In this document: positions 1-7,168 of the stretch, piece after piece
How positions within the stretch are numbered: position 1 is the first letter of the stretch
Layout: every line of letters starts with the position of its first letter
Assembly (NCBI GenBank): GCA_002315655.1
Contig: DCHO01000021.1
Span: 1-22,592, forward strand
Direction of reading: 5' to 3'
DNA from: Christensenella sp. UBA1750
Lineage (GTDB): Bacteria > Bacillota > Clostridia > Christensenellales > UBA1750
Length of the DNA: 22,592 nt
Notes under the pieces: model-generated
What the model saw: the letters and a program-made list of their open reading frames with translations, nothing else
Databases searched by the model: none
Told to the model about the DNA's origin: nothing
Made by a program: the position numbers and the translations under genes

Positions 1-462
1 GTGGAGGCGCGGAAGCGTTTTGAAGCGGCAAAGCTGGAAAAGGGCAAAGACCTGATCATCTGCGGCACGGACATAGACGAGCGCGTGCTGCGCCTTGCCG
101 CCGCGCATCGGGCACAGGCGGGGCTGAACGACATTGTGACCTTCCAGTGCAAGGCGATCAGGGATGCACAGCTTCCCGCCGAGCGCGGCGCGGTGGTGAC
201 GAATCCCCCATACGGCGAGCGCTTGGGCGACCAACAGGCCGCACAGCAGGTCTGCCGGGAGCTTTCCGCTCTGATGCGCGGGCATGACGACTGGACGCTG
301 ACCGCCATTACCTCCAACCGGGATTTTGAGCAGGTCTACGGACGCCGCTGCACCAAAAAGCGCCGCGTGTTCAACGGGCGAATCGAGTGTGAGATTCTCA
401 ACTACATACCCAAGTCCGACCGCGTGGCGAAAGAGCGCAAGGGAAAGCCGGATATGAGGTAA
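1..462 (+). CDS. Class I SAM-dependent RNA methyltransferase, THUMP/RlmL-YpsC type (3' part only)
   Basis: This is the C-terminal part (about 153 codons) of a gene that begins before the window; the GTG at base 1 is simply the first in-frame codon, not a start. The motif NPPYGERLGD (about residues 68-77 of the visible part) is the catalytic NPPY motif of N-methylating SAM enzymes. The upstream GTDIDERVL segment fits the acidic loop that binds SAM ribose. The end, with NGRIECEILNY, matches the C-terminus of the RlmL/YpsC/YcbY-type 23S rRNA guanine-N2 methyltransferases as I remember it. A THUMP domain would lie upstream and cannot be seen. The expected role is rRNA base methylation in the cytoplasm; the exact target is not deducible. 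A GC palindrome follows the TAA stop within 10 bases. Confidence 0.85.
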   Translation: MEARKRFEAAKLEKGKDLIICGTDIDERVLRLAAAHRAQAGLNDIVTFQCKAIRDAQLPAERGAVVTNPPYGERLGDQQAAQQVCRELSALMRGHDDWTLTAITSNRDFEQVYGRRCTKKRRVFNGRIECEILNYIPKSDRVAKERKGKPDMR

Positions 463-466
463 AAAC

Positions 467-494
467 GGGGAGGGCGGGGAGACCCCGCCCCTAC
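467..494. repeat. Dispersed GC palindrome, copy 1 (CGGGG type)
   Basis: Reads GGGCGGGG-aga-CCCCGCCCCTAC within this span, just after the methyltransferase stop. It is one of about eight copies of the same short palindrome in the window, all between genes. Confidence 0.8.
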
Positions 495-587
495 GATCCC
501 GCCGAAGTGCTATCCATTGCCTCCGGGCTGTACGGCCACATATTTTTTTCTCTGTTTTCAAATACTATCACAAAGGAGAGTGATGAA

Positions 588-2738
588 ATGCCAAAGACCG
601 GCCTTTACGGGTTCGGTGCGGTGAACGAGAGCGTTTTTTTCGGAAAGCTCAATGATCTGCTGGGCAAAACTCTATCGCAGAAAGAACTGCAGCAGATGAA
701 CGCCTTCATCCAGAAAGAACTGGATGCGGGCAGGGTGGAAGGCCTTCTTCCCGACAGAACCGGCGCATCGGTGCTTTTCGAGCGCGCAATGTCCGGGAAG
801 AACTATTTAGCCAAATGCGTTTCCTTAGGGCTTGAGGACAGAAAGAATCAGGCGCTTTTTGCCTATGTGACCTCGCAGCCCGGAAAAACATGGTCGCCCT
901 GTTTTGTGGGAACAAAGGCCATGATCGGGGACGCCGTTTCCGCCTATCACATCGGGTATCTCAAATTCCGTTCCTTCAAGGAGGCAAATGACTTTATTTG
1001 CGGCCTTCAGGAACTGCTGCTGCCCGGCGAACAGTGGGGCTTTTCCCGCTCCGAAGAAAACCCGGCGCTGGTGCGAAAAAGCACCCGCTACCAGATTCTG
1101 GAATCTTACCTGCGTCACACCTTTTCCAAACTGATGCAGGAATACCGCAAGCCGAAATCCTACAACTACGGAAAGATCGTTTTTTCCAAAGACAGAAAGT
1201 ATTGCTATTTCAACACTGGGCTGCTGACCCGCTACGCGCAGGAGCTTTTCCTCACTGGCGAGGTCTCCGGGATGAAGGACACCGGGATTTTCACCTGTGT
1301 GTCGCCCCGGTTCATCGACAGCAAGATCGAACTGACCCGCTCTTACAATTTCAATCAGGCGGACATCGACCCCGGCCCCTCCGTTGCGACCTTCTTTAAG
1401 TCGTTGACCGAGATCGTCTACGACCCCAACCTCACCATCGACTTTACCGACGCAAAATTGGAGCACATCATCGACGACGGCATCGCAAGAGGGCGTTTCC
1501 CCCGGAAATACACCGTCAACCAGTTCGGCAAGGAAGTGCCGCCGTGGTCGCTGGCGCAGAGCCTTAAAACCGCGATTCAGACGGCGGAGCTTCTGGCGAA
1601 GCGGAATTACAAGTACGTCATTCCGCAGTATCGCCCCGCCTCCACCGAGATCGTAAACGGGCGGCGGGTGCAAAGGGAAGGGCAGATTCAATTCCTCATG
1701 CCCATTTACCTCTCTGCGGACTACACTTCTCCCCCGGACTTTTCGCTGGTGCTCTCCCGCAAGGATGAATTTTACATCCCGGAGACCATTCTGCTGCTCC
1801 CTTGGGCGTACAACAACGCCCGCATCCTCTGCCGCCCGGACATTTCCTGGCTCACGCCGTCCTTAATCGACCCGGAGGAGCTGATTCGGGAGATGGAGGA
1901 GGAGGAAGCCTTTGCGGAGGCCGAGCCGGAGTTTGTGGCCGCAGAGGCGGAAATTCCCGCCGAAAAGCCGAAAAAAGCGGAAAAACGGGTAAAAGCTGCG
2001 GAAAAGTCTGTGGAAAAGAATCCACAGGTTGTGCAAAAAGCAAACAAATCTGTGGAAAAGTCCAAGTCCGCTGTGGAAAACAAAAAGGAGCAGCCGAAAA
2101 AGGACAAAAAGTCCCAAGATACCGAGCAGAAGGACAGCCGCATCGGGCGGGTGTTCACCGTCAACTGCGTGGGCACCACCGCTTCCAAGGCGTTGGAGGT
2201 CAAGTGCCGGGATTTCACGGGCACGCTGTCACAGAAGCAGCTTTCCGACCACAAGCCCGCGGAATTCCACGGAATCTCCTGCAAGGTGAAGGTGCTCTCC
2301 AGAAACTCCAACGGCAACACCTACCAGTGCGAATTTGCCGAGGAAATTGACGGCATCTTAGCGCGAAAGAGCGCCCCTGTGGCGGAAAGGGCAGAAAAGA
2401 AGGAAAAAGCCCCGGTAAAAGAGGCTCCTGCACAGGAAATGCCGAAGGAAAAGAAGAAAAAATCCCTATCCGGCATCTGGTCGAACCTGTTCACCGTGCC
2501 CAATCCCGAGAGTTTTGACGACCTGTATGTGGGGCTCAAATGTCAGGGAACGGTTAAGGACTGCGTGCCCTACGGCGTGTTTGTGGACATCGGCTGCAAG
2601 GAGGGCAATGTGCTGCTGCACAAGTCCCAGTATGCCGAAAACGCGGTGCCCGTGCCGGGAGACAGCTTTACGGTGTGGGTATATGCGGTGGACAAAGAGC
2701 AGAAGCGCGTGCAGGTCACAATGCACAAGCCCGAATAG
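588..2738 (+). CDS. DUF3825-like protein with basic linkers and a C-terminal S1 RNA-binding domain
   Basis: A 716-residue protein starting at ATG 588, chosen because AAAGGAGAG lies at 572-580; an upstream in-frame ATG at 507 lacks such a site. Residues 1 to about 425 resemble the DUF3825 family as I recall it, ending in the characteristic LLLPWAYNNARILCRPD-type segment (about 402-418). Next come an acidic patch (431-455), a Lys/Ala/Glu-rich linker (458-515) with repeated SVEK units, a small beta-rich segment that could be an OB-like fold (516-592), a second Lys-rich linker (593-626) and a clear S1 domain (about 645-713, with GTVKDCVPYGVFVDIG and GNVLLHKS). There is no signal peptide or membrane segment. 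The S1 domain and basic linkers suggest RNA binding in the cytoplasm; the biochemical role is unknown. It probably shares a transcript with the RNHCP gene downstream. Confidence 0.8.
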   Translation: MPKTGLYGFGAVNESVFFGKLNDLLGKTLSQKELQQMNAFIQKELDAGRVEGLLPDRTGASVLFERAMSGKNYLAKCVSLGLEDRKNQALFAYVTSQPGKTWSPCFVGTKAMIGDAVSAYHIGYLKFRSFKEANDFICGLQELLLPGEQWGFSRSEENPALVRKSTRYQILESYLRHTFSKLMQEYRKPKSYNYGKIVFSKDRKYCYFNTGLLTRYAQELFLTGEVSGMKDTGIFTCVSPRFIDSKIELTRSYNFNQADIDPGPSVATFFKSLTEIVYDPNLTIDFTDAKLEHIIDDGIARGRFPRKYTVNQFGKEVPPWSLAQSLKTAIQTAELLAKRNYKYVIPQYRPASTEIVNGRRVQREGQIQFLMPIYLSADYTSPPDFSLVLSRKDEFYIPETILLLPWAYNNARILCRPDISWLTPSLIDPEELIREMEEEEAFAEAEPEFVAAEAEIPAEKPKKAEKRVKAAEKSVEKNPQVVQKANKSVEKSKSAVENKKEQPKKDKKSQDTEQKDSRIGRVFTVNCVGTTASKALEVKCRDFTGTLSQKQLSDHKPAEFHGISCKVKVLSRNSNGNTYQCEFAEEIDGILARKSAPVAERAEKKEKAPVKEAPAQEMPKEKKKKSLSGIWSNLFTVPNPESFDDLYVGLKCQGTVKDCVPYGVFVDIGCKEGNVLLHKSQYAENAVPVPGDSFTVWVYAVDKEQKRVQVTMHKPE

Positions 2739-2745
2739 AAGGTAG

Positions 2746-2766
2746 GTGCGGGGTCTCCCCGCCCCA
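2746..2766. repeat. Dispersed GC palindrome, copy 2 (degenerate)
   Basis: Reads GTGCGGGG-tct-CCCCGCCCC between the DUF3825-like and RNHCP genes. It is the same palindrome family as at 467 but in inverted orientation and with a degraded outer arm. Confidence 0.6.
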
Positions 2767-2792
2767 TAAACAGTACGGAGGACATGAAAACC

Positions 2793-3200
2793 ATGGCTAA
2801 GAGCATTCGTGAGATAAAGATGGCGGCGCAGCGGGCGCAAATGGTGGAGGAAGATCACGGCGACGAGGGCTTCACCTGCGCTTATTGCGGCAAGGTCGTT
2901 TCCACCGAGATGGCCGGGACGCAGCACCGCAACCACTGTCCGCACTGCCTCCATTCCCTGCATCTGGACAACGAGCCGGGCGACCGCGCTTCTGTCTGCC
3001 ATGGCGACATGGAGCCGATTGCGGTGTGGGTGCGGGACGGCGGCGAATGGGCAATTCTGCACCGCTGCAAGGAATGCGGCGTGATTCATTCCAACCGCAT
3101 CGCGGCAGACGACGAATCGCTGGCTCTGATGAAGCTGGCGTTGAAGCCCGTTAGCAGCCTGCCATTTCCGCTGGAATTTTTAGGGAGAGACAGGCAGTAA
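2793..3200 (+). CDS. RNHCP domain protein (small Cys-rich, probable zinc-binding)
   Basis: A 135-residue protein. Two starts are possible: ATG 2784 is only 2 nt after GGAGG (2777-2781), while ATG 2793 is 11 nt away; the latter is preferred, with modest certainty. The sequence has a CAYCGK pair near the N-terminus, then RNHCPHCLHSLHLD, the motif that names the RNHCP domain, followed by PGDRA, and a later CKECG pair. Four Cys-X2-Cys-like groups fit one or two zinc ribbons. RNHCP proteins have no firmly assigned function that I know of; zinc ribbons of this sort often bind nucleic acid. It follows the S1-containing gene by about 54 bp on the same strand, so co-transcription is likely. Confidence 0.85.
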   Translation: MAKSIREIKMAAQRAQMVEEDHGDEGFTCAYCGKVVSTEMAGTQHRNHCPHCLHSLHLDNEPGDRASVCHGDMEPIAVWVRDGGEWAILHRCKECGVIHSNRIAADDESLALMKLALKPVSSLPFPLEFLGRDRQ

Positions 3201-3201
3201 A

Positions 3202-3312
3202 CTGCGGCGTGGGATGAATAGCTCTGAACCGCACTGGATCGGCGCGTCCGTAGGGGAGAGGTTTCCCCTCCCTTGTTCCTGATTATTCATTATTCAGTTT
3301 TCAGTATTCATT
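3202..3312. repeat. Composite intergenic repeat, copy 1
   Basis: Starts CTGCGGCGTGGGATGAATA, passes through GAACCGCACTG and a palindrome CGTCCGTAGGGGAG..., and ends in an AT-rich tail rich in ATTATTCATTATTCA and TTTTCAGTATTCATT. It is nearly the same as 3492-3610. Confidence 0.85.
3250..3272. repeat. Dispersed GC palindrome, copy 3 (AGGGG type)
   Basis: GTAGGGGAGAGG-ttt-CCCCTCCC. The arms carry A/T at the position where the copy at 467 has C/G, on both sides, so pairing is kept. Confidence 0.7.
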
Positions 3313-3329
3313 AGAAATAATATAAACAA

Positions 3330-3368
3330 ATGAATATTGAAGATTGAAGACTGAAAAATGAATAATTA
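3330..3368. repeat. Inverted partial copy of the AT-rich tail
   Basis: Contains TGAATATTGAAGATTGAAG and CTGAAAAATGAATAATTA, approximately the reverse complement of the AT-rich tails at about 3282-3312 and 3572-3610. It could pair with either of them. Confidence 0.6.
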
Positions 3369-3399
3369 GCGACGGGGGGCACGCCGCCTGCGGGCGGGG

Positions 3400-3426
3400 T
3401 GGAGGGCGGGGAGACCCCGCCCCTAC
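3400..3426. repeat. Dispersed GC palindrome, copy 4 (CGGGG type)
   Basis: GGAGGGCGGGG-aga-CCCCGCCCCTAC, essentially identical to the copy at 467-494. Confidence 0.8.
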
Positions 3427-3491
3427 AACATACCGGGCGAAATTCATTACCGGCACTGCTGCGCTGCCCCGCAAGCGATGGAGCCTACACG

Positions 3492-3610
3492 CTGCGGCGT
3501 GGGATGAATATTTAAGAACCGCACTGAATCAGCACGTCCGTAGGGGAGGGGGTTCCCCCTCCCTCGTTCCTGATTATTCATTATTCAATATTCAGTTTTC
3601 AGTATTCATT
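3492..3610. repeat. Composite intergenic repeat, copy 2
   Basis: Direct repeat of 3202-3312, beginning GCTGCGGCGTGGGATGAATA and ending TTTTCAGTATTCATT. Differences are scattered substitutions plus a short insertion in the AT-rich tail. It contains another AGGGG-type GC palindrome at 3540-3565. Confidence 0.85.
3540..3565. repeat. Dispersed GC palindrome, copy 5 (AGGGG type)
   Basis: GTAGGGGAGGGGG-tt-CCCCCTCCCT inside the second composite repeat. Confidence 0.7.
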
Positions 3611-3673
3611 TCGCACCGAAATGTGCTTCGCAAATTTCGGTGTTCCGGGCGGCTTCGCTCCTTTCATGGTATC

Positions 3674-3719
3674 AAAAAGGCATTCCCCATCACAATTTCG
3701 GATGGGAAATGCCTTTTTT
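3674..3719 (-). terminator. Rho-independent terminator of deoC
   Basis: On the minus strand AAAAAAGGCATTtCCCATC pairs with GATGGGgAATGCCTTTTT across a short loop. A T-run follows, 13 bp past the deoC stop. The A/T arms would also stop plus-strand transcripts. Confidence 0.85.
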
Positions 3720-3732
3720 CACATTTTGGTTT

Positions 3733-4425
3733 TTACAGGGTTCCGTTGTCACGGAAGCGCTGCTCGGCCTCGGTCATAATCTTCTCGGTAGCGGTGGCGC
3801 CGATGCGGGCGCAGCCGGCGGCGCGGAAGGCAAGCGCGGCATCTAAGGAACGGACACCGCCGGCGGCCTTGACGGACATTCTGGCGGGGGTGTGGGCGCG
3901 CATCAGCTCAATGTCGTGGATGGTGGCGCCGGTGGGAGCGTAGCCGGTGGAGGTCTTGGTGAAATCGGCTCCCGCTTCGGCACAGATCTCGCAAACCTTG
4001 ATCTTCTGCTCGTCGGTTAAGTAGGCGTTCTCCATGATGACCTTGACGATGGCACCGCGGGCGTGGGCGGCATCCACAACGGCCTTGATGTCGGAAAGGA
4101 CGTAATCCCACTCGCCGGAGAGGGCGCGGCCGATGTTCATCACCATGTCCAGCTCCTGGCAGCCCTGATCCATGGCGAGGTTCGCTTCATAGACCTTAAC
4201 GGCGGTCAGATTGCTGCCGTGGGGGAAGCCGATGACGATGCAAAGCTTCACGGAAGTGCCTCTCAGCATTTCGGCGGCAAGGGCAAGGTCGCAGGGGCGG
4301 ACGCAGACGGAGGCGGTTTCGTACTTTTTGGCAACGAGCAGACCGGATTTCACGGTGTCCAAATCCAACTCGGGCTTTAAGAGAGAGTGGTCGATCATCT
4401 TTGCAATATCGTTAGGCGTAATCAT
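3733..4425 (-). CDS. deoC: Deoxyribose-phosphate aldolase
   Basis: 230 residues, the normal length for bacterial DERA of the shorter Firmicutes type. It splits 2-deoxyribose-5-phosphate into glyceraldehyde-3-phosphate and acetaldehyde, feeding deoxynucleosides into glycolysis in the cytoplasm. The Schiff-base lysine is K157 in FTKTSTGY, the second active-site lysine K186 in VKAAGGVR, and the acidic residue D93 in ELDMVMN. The ATG at 4425 is preceded by AAGGAGG (4434-4440). It stands alone, without deoA, deoB or deoD neighbours, and has its own promoter and terminator, so it is a single-gene unit. Confidence 0.97.
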   Translation of the reverse strand: MITPNDIAKMIDHSLLKPELDLDTVKSGLLVAKKYETASVCVRPCDLALAAEMLRGTSVKLCIVIGFPHGSNLTAVKVYEANLAMDQGCQELDMVMNIGRALSGEWDYVLSDIKAVVDAAHARGAIVKVIMENAYLTDEQKIKVCEICAEAGADFTKTSTGYAPTGATIHDIELMRAHTPARMSVKAAGGVRSLDAALAFRAAGCARIGATATEKIMTEAEQRFRDNGTL

Positions 4426-4457
4426 GATTTGTTCCTCCTTGAAAAGATTTCCCTTTT

Positions 4458-4485
4458 AGTATAGCCGAATTTGCGCGTCTGTCAA
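4458..4485 (-). promoter_or_regulatory. Sigma-70 type promoter of deoC
   Basis: Minus strand TTGACA (4480-4485), 16 bp spacer, TATACT (4458-4463), about 20 bp upstream of the ribosome binding site. No operator palindrome is evident. Confidence 0.8.
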
Positions 4486-4572
4486 TGACAAGCGGACAAA
4501 TGTTCGGGAAAATCCGGGACGATGTTCGCATAAGGATTTGATAGAATGGGGAGCGTAAAGGAGGTGAAAGAG

Positions 4573-4845
4573 ATGGAAAAGGTCATGGAAATGCTTGTGA
4601 CGGTGCTGATTTCCGCAGTCTGCATCTTCGTGCTGCCCTTTTTGAAGGAAAAGCTGGGCGCGGAGAAGCTGAAAATGCTGTGGAAATGGGTGTGCATCGC
4701 GGTACAGGCGGCGGAGCAGCTCTTTGGCAGCGGCAAAGGCGAGGAAAAGAAATCCTACGTTCTGGAAACGCTGAAGGAGAAGGGCATCACAGAGTCGCCC
4801 GCGCTGGATGCGCTCATTGAGGCGGCGGTGAAGGAGCTGACGTAA
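4573..4845 (+). CDS. Orphan phage-type holin, LLH family
   Basis: 90 residues from ATG 4573, chosen because AAAGGAGGTG (4557-4566) is ideally placed for it; an in-frame ATG at 4546 lies upstream of that site. One membrane segment (about residues 6-25, LVTVLISAVCIFVLPFL) is followed by an amphipathic helix with VQAAEQLFGSGKGEEKKSYVL, a pattern I recognise from the LLH-type phage holins. Holins open the cytoplasmic membrane to endolysin. No endolysin, tail or integrase gene is near: neighbours are deoC and thrC. It may be a prophage relic or a domesticated protein; its intact reading frame and perfect ribosome binding site suggest it is still expressed. Confidence 0.75.
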   Translation: MEKVMEMLVTVLISAVCIFVLPFLKEKLGAEKLKMLWKWVCIAVQAAEQLFGSGKGEEKKSYVLETLKEKGITESPALDALIEAAVKELT

Positions 4846-4850
4846 GCCCC

Positions 4851-4876
4851 TTCAGTCGCTGCGCGACAGGTCTCGG
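4851..4876 (-). repeat. Possible degenerate copy of the GACTGAGGGAG hairpin repeat
   Basis: On the minus strand CCTGTCGC-gca-GCGACTGAAGGGG resembles the AGCTGGC-stem-GACTGAGGGAG units at 12593, 18165 and 22531. The stem is short (GTCGC/GCGAC). Confidence 0.4.
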
Positions 4877-4898
4877 CTGCGGCCTCGGTCAGCGCGGT

Positions 4899-4924
4899 GA
4901 AGGGCGGGGCGACCCCGCCCCTAC
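4899..4924. repeat. Dispersed GC palindrome, copy 6 (CGGGG type)
   Basis: GAAGGGCGGGG-cga-CCCCGCCCCTAC between the holin gene and the end of thrC. Confidence 0.75.
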
Positions 4925-5031
4925 AACACGCCGAGGGTTCCTGCACTACCGGGCACTACGGCGCATCCCCTGATGTTTCGGTGAGGGGCGTTGTTCTCCC
5001 CTTTCCAACGCGCCTTACCGGGGCATGAGAA

Positions 5032-5070
5032 AACCCGTTACGGATCATTGCATCTGTAACGGGTTGATTT
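5032..5070. terminator. Bidirectional terminator between the holin gene and thrC
   Basis: AACCCGTTAC (5032-5041) pairs with GTAACGGGTT (5056-5065), with extra GAT/ATC pairing in the loop. A T-run follows on the plus strand (GATTTTTTATTTT) and a shorter TTTT on the minus strand. It serves thrC and could also stop the convergent holin transcript. Confidence 0.8.
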
Positions 5071-5071
5071 T

Positions 5072-6556
5072 TTATTTTGCCCAGGAGCGAACCTCGGAAA
5101 GCATTTCGGCGGGGTTCACCACATCCTTGTGGCGAACGGGCTTGCTCTTCAAGTCGCGGAGGGTGGCGGGCATTTTGAGGGAGGACAGGCTTTCCAGCTT
5201 GTCGGCGCAGGCGAACTCATCAAGCTCCTCATGGGAAGAGCCCGTGAGCGCACAAAGCACGCTGCGGCTGAACTTATACGGGCTGGCGGTGGACACCACG
5301 ACCATGGGGTTGTTTCCACCGTTTTTGTGGTATTCCTCCGCGGCGACCCACGCCACGGCGGTGTGGGTGTCAAGCAGATAGTTTTCCTTGTCCTGCACAT
5401 CCTTTATGGCGGCAAAGGCTTTCCCGTCGTCCGTCCACGCGGCGGCGAAGCTCTCCTGCAAAGCGTTCAGCGTCTTTTCGTCTACGGTGTATTCCCCGCC
5501 GGACTTTAACGCCTTCATCCAGCTTTCCACGGTTTCGGGGTTCTTGCCGCACAGCTCATAGAGCAGACGCTCCAGATTGGAGGAAACGAGAATGTCCATG
5601 GAGGGGGAAGCGGTCTTGTGGAAATCGCGGTTGGCATTGTAGGTGCCGCCGGTGATGAAGTCGAACAGCACGTTGTTTTTGTTGCTGGCGCAGAGCAGCT
5701 TTCCAACGGGAAGACCCATGCGCTTGGCGTAATAGGCGGCCAAAATGTTGCCGAAATTGCCGGTGGGAACGCAGAAATCGGCCTTGTCGCCCAATTTCAG
5801 CGCACCCTGCTTAACCAAATCGCAGTAAGCGGAGAAATAGTAGGCGACCTGCGGCACCAGTCTGCCCCAGTTGATGGAGTTGGCGGAGGAAAGGACATAG
5901 CCCTTCTCTTTTAACTCCTTGGCGAAGGCTTCATCGTTGAAGATGGTCTTTACGCCGGTCTGGGCATCGTCAAAGTTGCCGTAAACGGAGCAGACGTGGG
6001 TGTTTGCGCCCTCCTGCGTGATCATCTGCAATTTCTGGGCGGGGGAAACGCCGTCCACGGGGAAGAACACGCCAACGTGGGTGCCGGGAACGTCGCAGAA
6101 GCCCTCCAGCGCAGCCTTGCCGGTGTCGCCGGAGGTGGCAACCAAGATGAAGACCTGCTCTTTGACCCCGACCTTTTTCATGGCGCGGGTCATAAGGCGC
6201 GGGAGCATCTGCAGCGCCATGTCCTTGAAGGCGTGGGTGGGACCGTGCCAGAGCTCCAGCACATAGTTGTCCCCGACCTTCTTTAAGGGCGCGGGTTCGC
6301 CCACAAAACGCCCTTCGGTGTAGGCCTCCCGCACGCAGTCGGAAAGCTCGTCCTCGGTGTAATCGGTGAGGAACAGCGAAAGAATGGTCTTGGCGCGTCC
6401 CGCGTAGTCCATGGAAACCATCTTTTCAACGGTGGATAAGGAAACCGCGGGGAAATTCTCCGGTACGAAGAGACCGCCCTCATGGGAGAGCCCCTGCACG
6501 ATGGCCTGGGCAGAAGAAACGGAAGCGGCATTGGAACGGGTGCTTACATATTTCAT
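5072..6556 (-). CDS. thrC: Threonine synthase
   Basis: 494 residues, the usual size of the longer bacterial/fungal-type threonine synthase. It converts O-phosphohomoserine to threonine with PLP, the last step of threonine biosynthesis, in the cytoplasm. The PLP lysine is K111 in HGPTHAFKDMALQ. The phosphate-binding segment is TSGDTGKAAL, and the family segment PTGNFGNILAAYYAKRMGLP is also present. The start ATG 6556 has AGAAGGA just upstream. The gene lies 73 bp behind the P-loop NTPase gene on the same strand and may be read from that gene's promoter. No T-box or leader peptide is visible; the gap holds a GC palindrome instead. thrB and hom are not in the window. Confidence 0.97.
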   Translation of the reverse strand: MKYVSTRSNAASVSSAQAIVQGLSHEGGLFVPENFPAVSLSTVEKMVSMDYAGRAKTILSLFLTDYTEDELSDCVREAYTEGRFVGEPAPLKKVGDNYVLELWHGPTHAFKDMALQMLPRLMTRAMKKVGVKEQVFILVATSGDTGKAALEGFCDVPGTHVGVFFPVDGVSPAQKLQMITQEGANTHVCSVYGNFDDAQTGVKTIFNDEAFAKELKEKGYVLSSANSINWGRLVPQVAYYFSAYCDLVKQGALKLGDKADFCVPTGNFGNILAAYYAKRMGLPVGKLLCASNKNNVLFDFITGGTYNANRDFHKTASPSMDILVSSNLERLLYELCGKNPETVESWMKALKSGGEYTVDEKTLNALQESFAAAWTDDGKAFAAIKDVQDKENYLLDTHTAVAWVAAEEYHKNGGNNPMVVVSTASPYKFSRSVLCALTGSSHEELDEFACADKLESLSSLKMPATLRDLKSKPVRHKDVVNPAEMLSEVRSWAK

Positions 6557-6585
6557 AGCGTATCAATCCTTCTTATAAAAAACAG

Positions 6586-6612
6586 CGTAGGGGAGGGGTA
6601 ACCCCTCCCCTA
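6586..6612. repeat. Dispersed GC palindrome, copy 7 (AGGGG type), in the thrC leader
   Basis: A perfect palindrome, GTAGGGGAGGGG-taa-CCCCTCCCCTAC, in the 73-bp gap between the P-loop gene and thrC. As RNA it would form a 12-bp hairpin about 30 nt upstream of the thrC start. Confidence 0.85.
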
Positions 6613-6629
6613 CAATGGGATGTGAAGCA

Positions 6630-7046
6630 TTAGTCCTCAACGATGTATTTTTTCAGGTATTCGGGGGCTTCCTCGTCACCGGCGCCGATGGAGAGGAACA
6701 CGTTGCAGCCGGTCTTGGCGGTCAGCGCGTCAAGCTGGGCGAAGAAGGCTTCCAGATCCTTGATGTCGGACTTGACCAGACGCAGGAAACCGTCGATGAA
6801 GAGCTCCTCCATGTCGTAGTTGCCGGCCATGATGCCGGAGATGAAGCCCATGAAAATTTCGGGGCTGGAAACGTCGTATTCGGTGGCGTTGACGAAACGG
6901 ATATCCCGATCCACATCATACATATAACGGTTATCATCATCAATGAAAACCAGATTGCCCTTGCAGTTTTTCACAGCGGCATTGGCGGTATCAATAATTT
7001 TCTTGGTCTTGCCGGAGCCTTTTTTGCCATAGATCACACGAATCAT
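6630..7046 (-). CDS. Small P-loop NTPase of unknown function
   Basis: 138 residues beginning MIRVIYGKKGSGKTKKI. The Walker A motif GKKGSGKT is at residues 7-14, and NLVFIDDD (about 31-38) or LFIDG looks like the Walker B strand. Short proteins of this type are common in Clostridia and are sometimes labelled twitching-motility or PilT-like by automatic annotation, but nothing here supports pilus function: it is far too short and lacks PilT boxes. There is no membrane segment. AAGGAGG at 7056-7062 fixes the ATG at 7046. It has its own promoter and is followed by thrC, which may be co-transcribed. The function cannot be deduced. Confidence 0.8.
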   Translation of the reverse strand: MIRVIYGKKGSGKTKKIIDTANAAVKNCKGNLVFIDDDNRYMYDVDRDIRFVNATEYDVSSPEIFMGFISGIMAGNYDMEELFIDGFLRLVKSDIKDLEAFFAQLDALTAKTGCNVFLSIGAGDEEAPEYLKKYIVED

Positions 7047-7081
7047 GTTCGCAGACCTCCTTACACGATTTGATGATGTTC

Positions 7082-7110
7082 ATTATACAGGAAAAGCGGG
7101 GGTTTTTCCA
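7082..7110 (-). promoter_or_regulatory. Promoter of the P-loop gene (and perhaps thrC)
   Basis: Minus strand TGGAAA (7105-7110), 17 bp spacer, perfect TATAAT (7082-7087), about 20 bp upstream of the ribosome binding site. Confidence 0.7.
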
Positions 7111-7168
7111 GTCCTTTTTTCAATTTTTTGCACTTTTGAGAAAATAGTGTGCAATCCTGTGCCGTTTA

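Larger units (their letters stand above)
3201..3732. other. Gene-free repeat block between the RNHCP gene and deoC
   Basis: About 530 bp without a credible gene. It holds two direct copies of a unit of about 110-120 bp, an inverted partial copy between them, three GC palindromes and, at the right end, the deoC terminator. Short open frames here lack ribosome binding sites. Confidence 0.8.

Noticed and set aside
3202..3610. CRISPR-like array from repeated units
   Set aside because: Only two long units with an inverted partial copy, no regular short repeats and spacers, and no cas genes.
4500..5000. Prophage around the holin gene
   Set aside because: Flanking genes are metabolic, and no other phage gene or attachment-site repeat is visible.
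6557..6629. T-box or threonine attenuator upstream of thrC
   Set aside because: Only 73 bp is available, with no T-box sequence or Thr-rich leader peptide, just a dispersed palindrome.
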